Assembly (NCBI GenBank): GCA_002314725.1
Contig: DCGV01000104.1
Coordinates: 1 to 7,293, forward strand
DNA from: Bacteroidales bacterium UBA1769
GTDB taxonomy: Bacteria > Bacteroidota > Bacteroidia > Bacteroidales > UBA932
DNA length: 7,293 bases
Reading direction: 5' to 3'
A program made the position numbers and the translations under genes. The notes beneath the pieces were generated by a model that searched no databases, had not been told where the DNA came from, and saw only the letters and a program-made list of their open reading frames with translations. This document shows positions 7,243 through 7,293 of the stretch, piece by piece; the first letter of the stretch is position 1; each line of letters starts with the position of its first letter.

Positions 7243-7247
7243 AAAAA
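7214..7247. promoter_or_regulatory. 10-bp inverted repeat upstream of the RT gene (operator-like)
   Basis: TTTTTAGCAA (7214-7223) and TTGCTAAAAA (7238-7247) are perfect inverted arms around a 14-base spacer that contains the small palindrome TGTACA. No U-run follows on either strand beyond the arms, so it does not look like a terminator. It could be bound by a dimeric repressor or recombinase, or form the 5' structure of a short RNA. The right arm overlaps the A-run of the repeat at 7243-7293. Confidence 0.45.
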
Positions 7248-7281
7248 AATGAGCGTGAAATCCGTGGTGGAAATCACGCTC
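7243..7281 (-). terminator. Intrinsic terminator for genes right of the window (within right repeat)
   Basis: On the minus strand the 8-bp stem plus TCC/GGA upper stem is followed by ATTTTTTT. It would stop leftward transcripts arriving from beyond 7293 before they reach the RT gene, insulating the operon. Confidence 0.72.
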
Positions 7282-7293
7282 AGCAAGCTGTAA
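7243..7293. repeat. Right copy of island-bounding hairpin repeat
   Basis: Second copy of the repeat at 1819-1867, same orientation. Stem arms GAGCGTGA (7251-7258) and TCACGCTC (7274-7281) and the tail AGCAAGCTGTAA (7282-7293) are identical; the loop is GTGGT instead of GAAG. The repeat may continue past the window end. Confidence 0.9.

Noticed and set aside
7214..7247. Rho-independent terminator at the inverted repeat
   Set aside because: The stem is AT-rich, the spacer is long, and no U-run follows the stem on either strand.
1819..7293. Simple attL/attR pair of an integrated element
   Set aside because: No integrase or transposase lies in the window. The loop-only variation and the terminator layout explain the repeats at least as well; not excluded, but not supported as a call.
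1..7293. CRISPR array or insertion sequence
   Set aside because: No regularly spaced short repeats, cas genes, transposase or IS-type terminal inverted repeats were seen.

Overview
The window looks like a Bacteroidota (Bacteroidales/Prevotella-type) chromosome. The signs are a large TonB-dependent outer-membrane receptor of the Bacteroidota kind, AT-rich intergenic DNA, and mostly no Shine-Dalgarno sequence before start codons. No taxonomic marker gene is present, so this is inference.

Region 1 (about 1-1809, + strand) is ordinary chromosome. It holds the 3' part of a TonB-dependent receptor gene cut by the window start, then 12 bases later a small secreted heavy-metal-associated (HMA) protein with an MSCGGC metal site. 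A strong rho-independent terminator (12-bp perfect stem) closes the pair. They probably form a metal-handling unit at the cell envelope.

Region 2 (about 1819-7293) is an accessory island with all genes on the minus strand. In transcription order they are: a 578-aa reverse transcriptase with intact motifs A, B and C and a long C-terminal extension, resembling the UG/Abi defence-associated RTs; 12 bases later a 679-aa protein with a sacsin-like GHKL (Bergerat-fold) ATPase domain; 8 bases later, in another frame, a 367-aa protein with only the last motifs of a Upf1-like SF1 helicase plus a complete PIN nuclease domain; and 16 bases later a 100-aa AlbA_2 (Schlafen-type) fragment. The close spacing suggests one operon. 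The middle two ORFs look like the two ends of one large ATPase-helicase-PIN protein that lost its helicase core, and the last gene looks truncated, so the locus may be a partly decayed or rearranged defence system.

The island is bounded by two copies, about 5.4 kb apart, of a ~50-base repeat (1819-1867 and 7243-7293). Each copy is a hairpin with an identical stem and a different loop, and on the minus strand each reads as an intrinsic terminator. The left copy ends the RT operon. The right copy lies upstream of the RT gene and would block read-through from genes beyond the window, so the operon should have its own promoter between 7140 and 7242. A 10-bp inverted repeat (7214-7247) lies in that gap.

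The main point of interest is the combination of a defence-type RT with a GHKL/helicase/PIN protein and an AlbA_2 protein, framed by matching terminator repeats.
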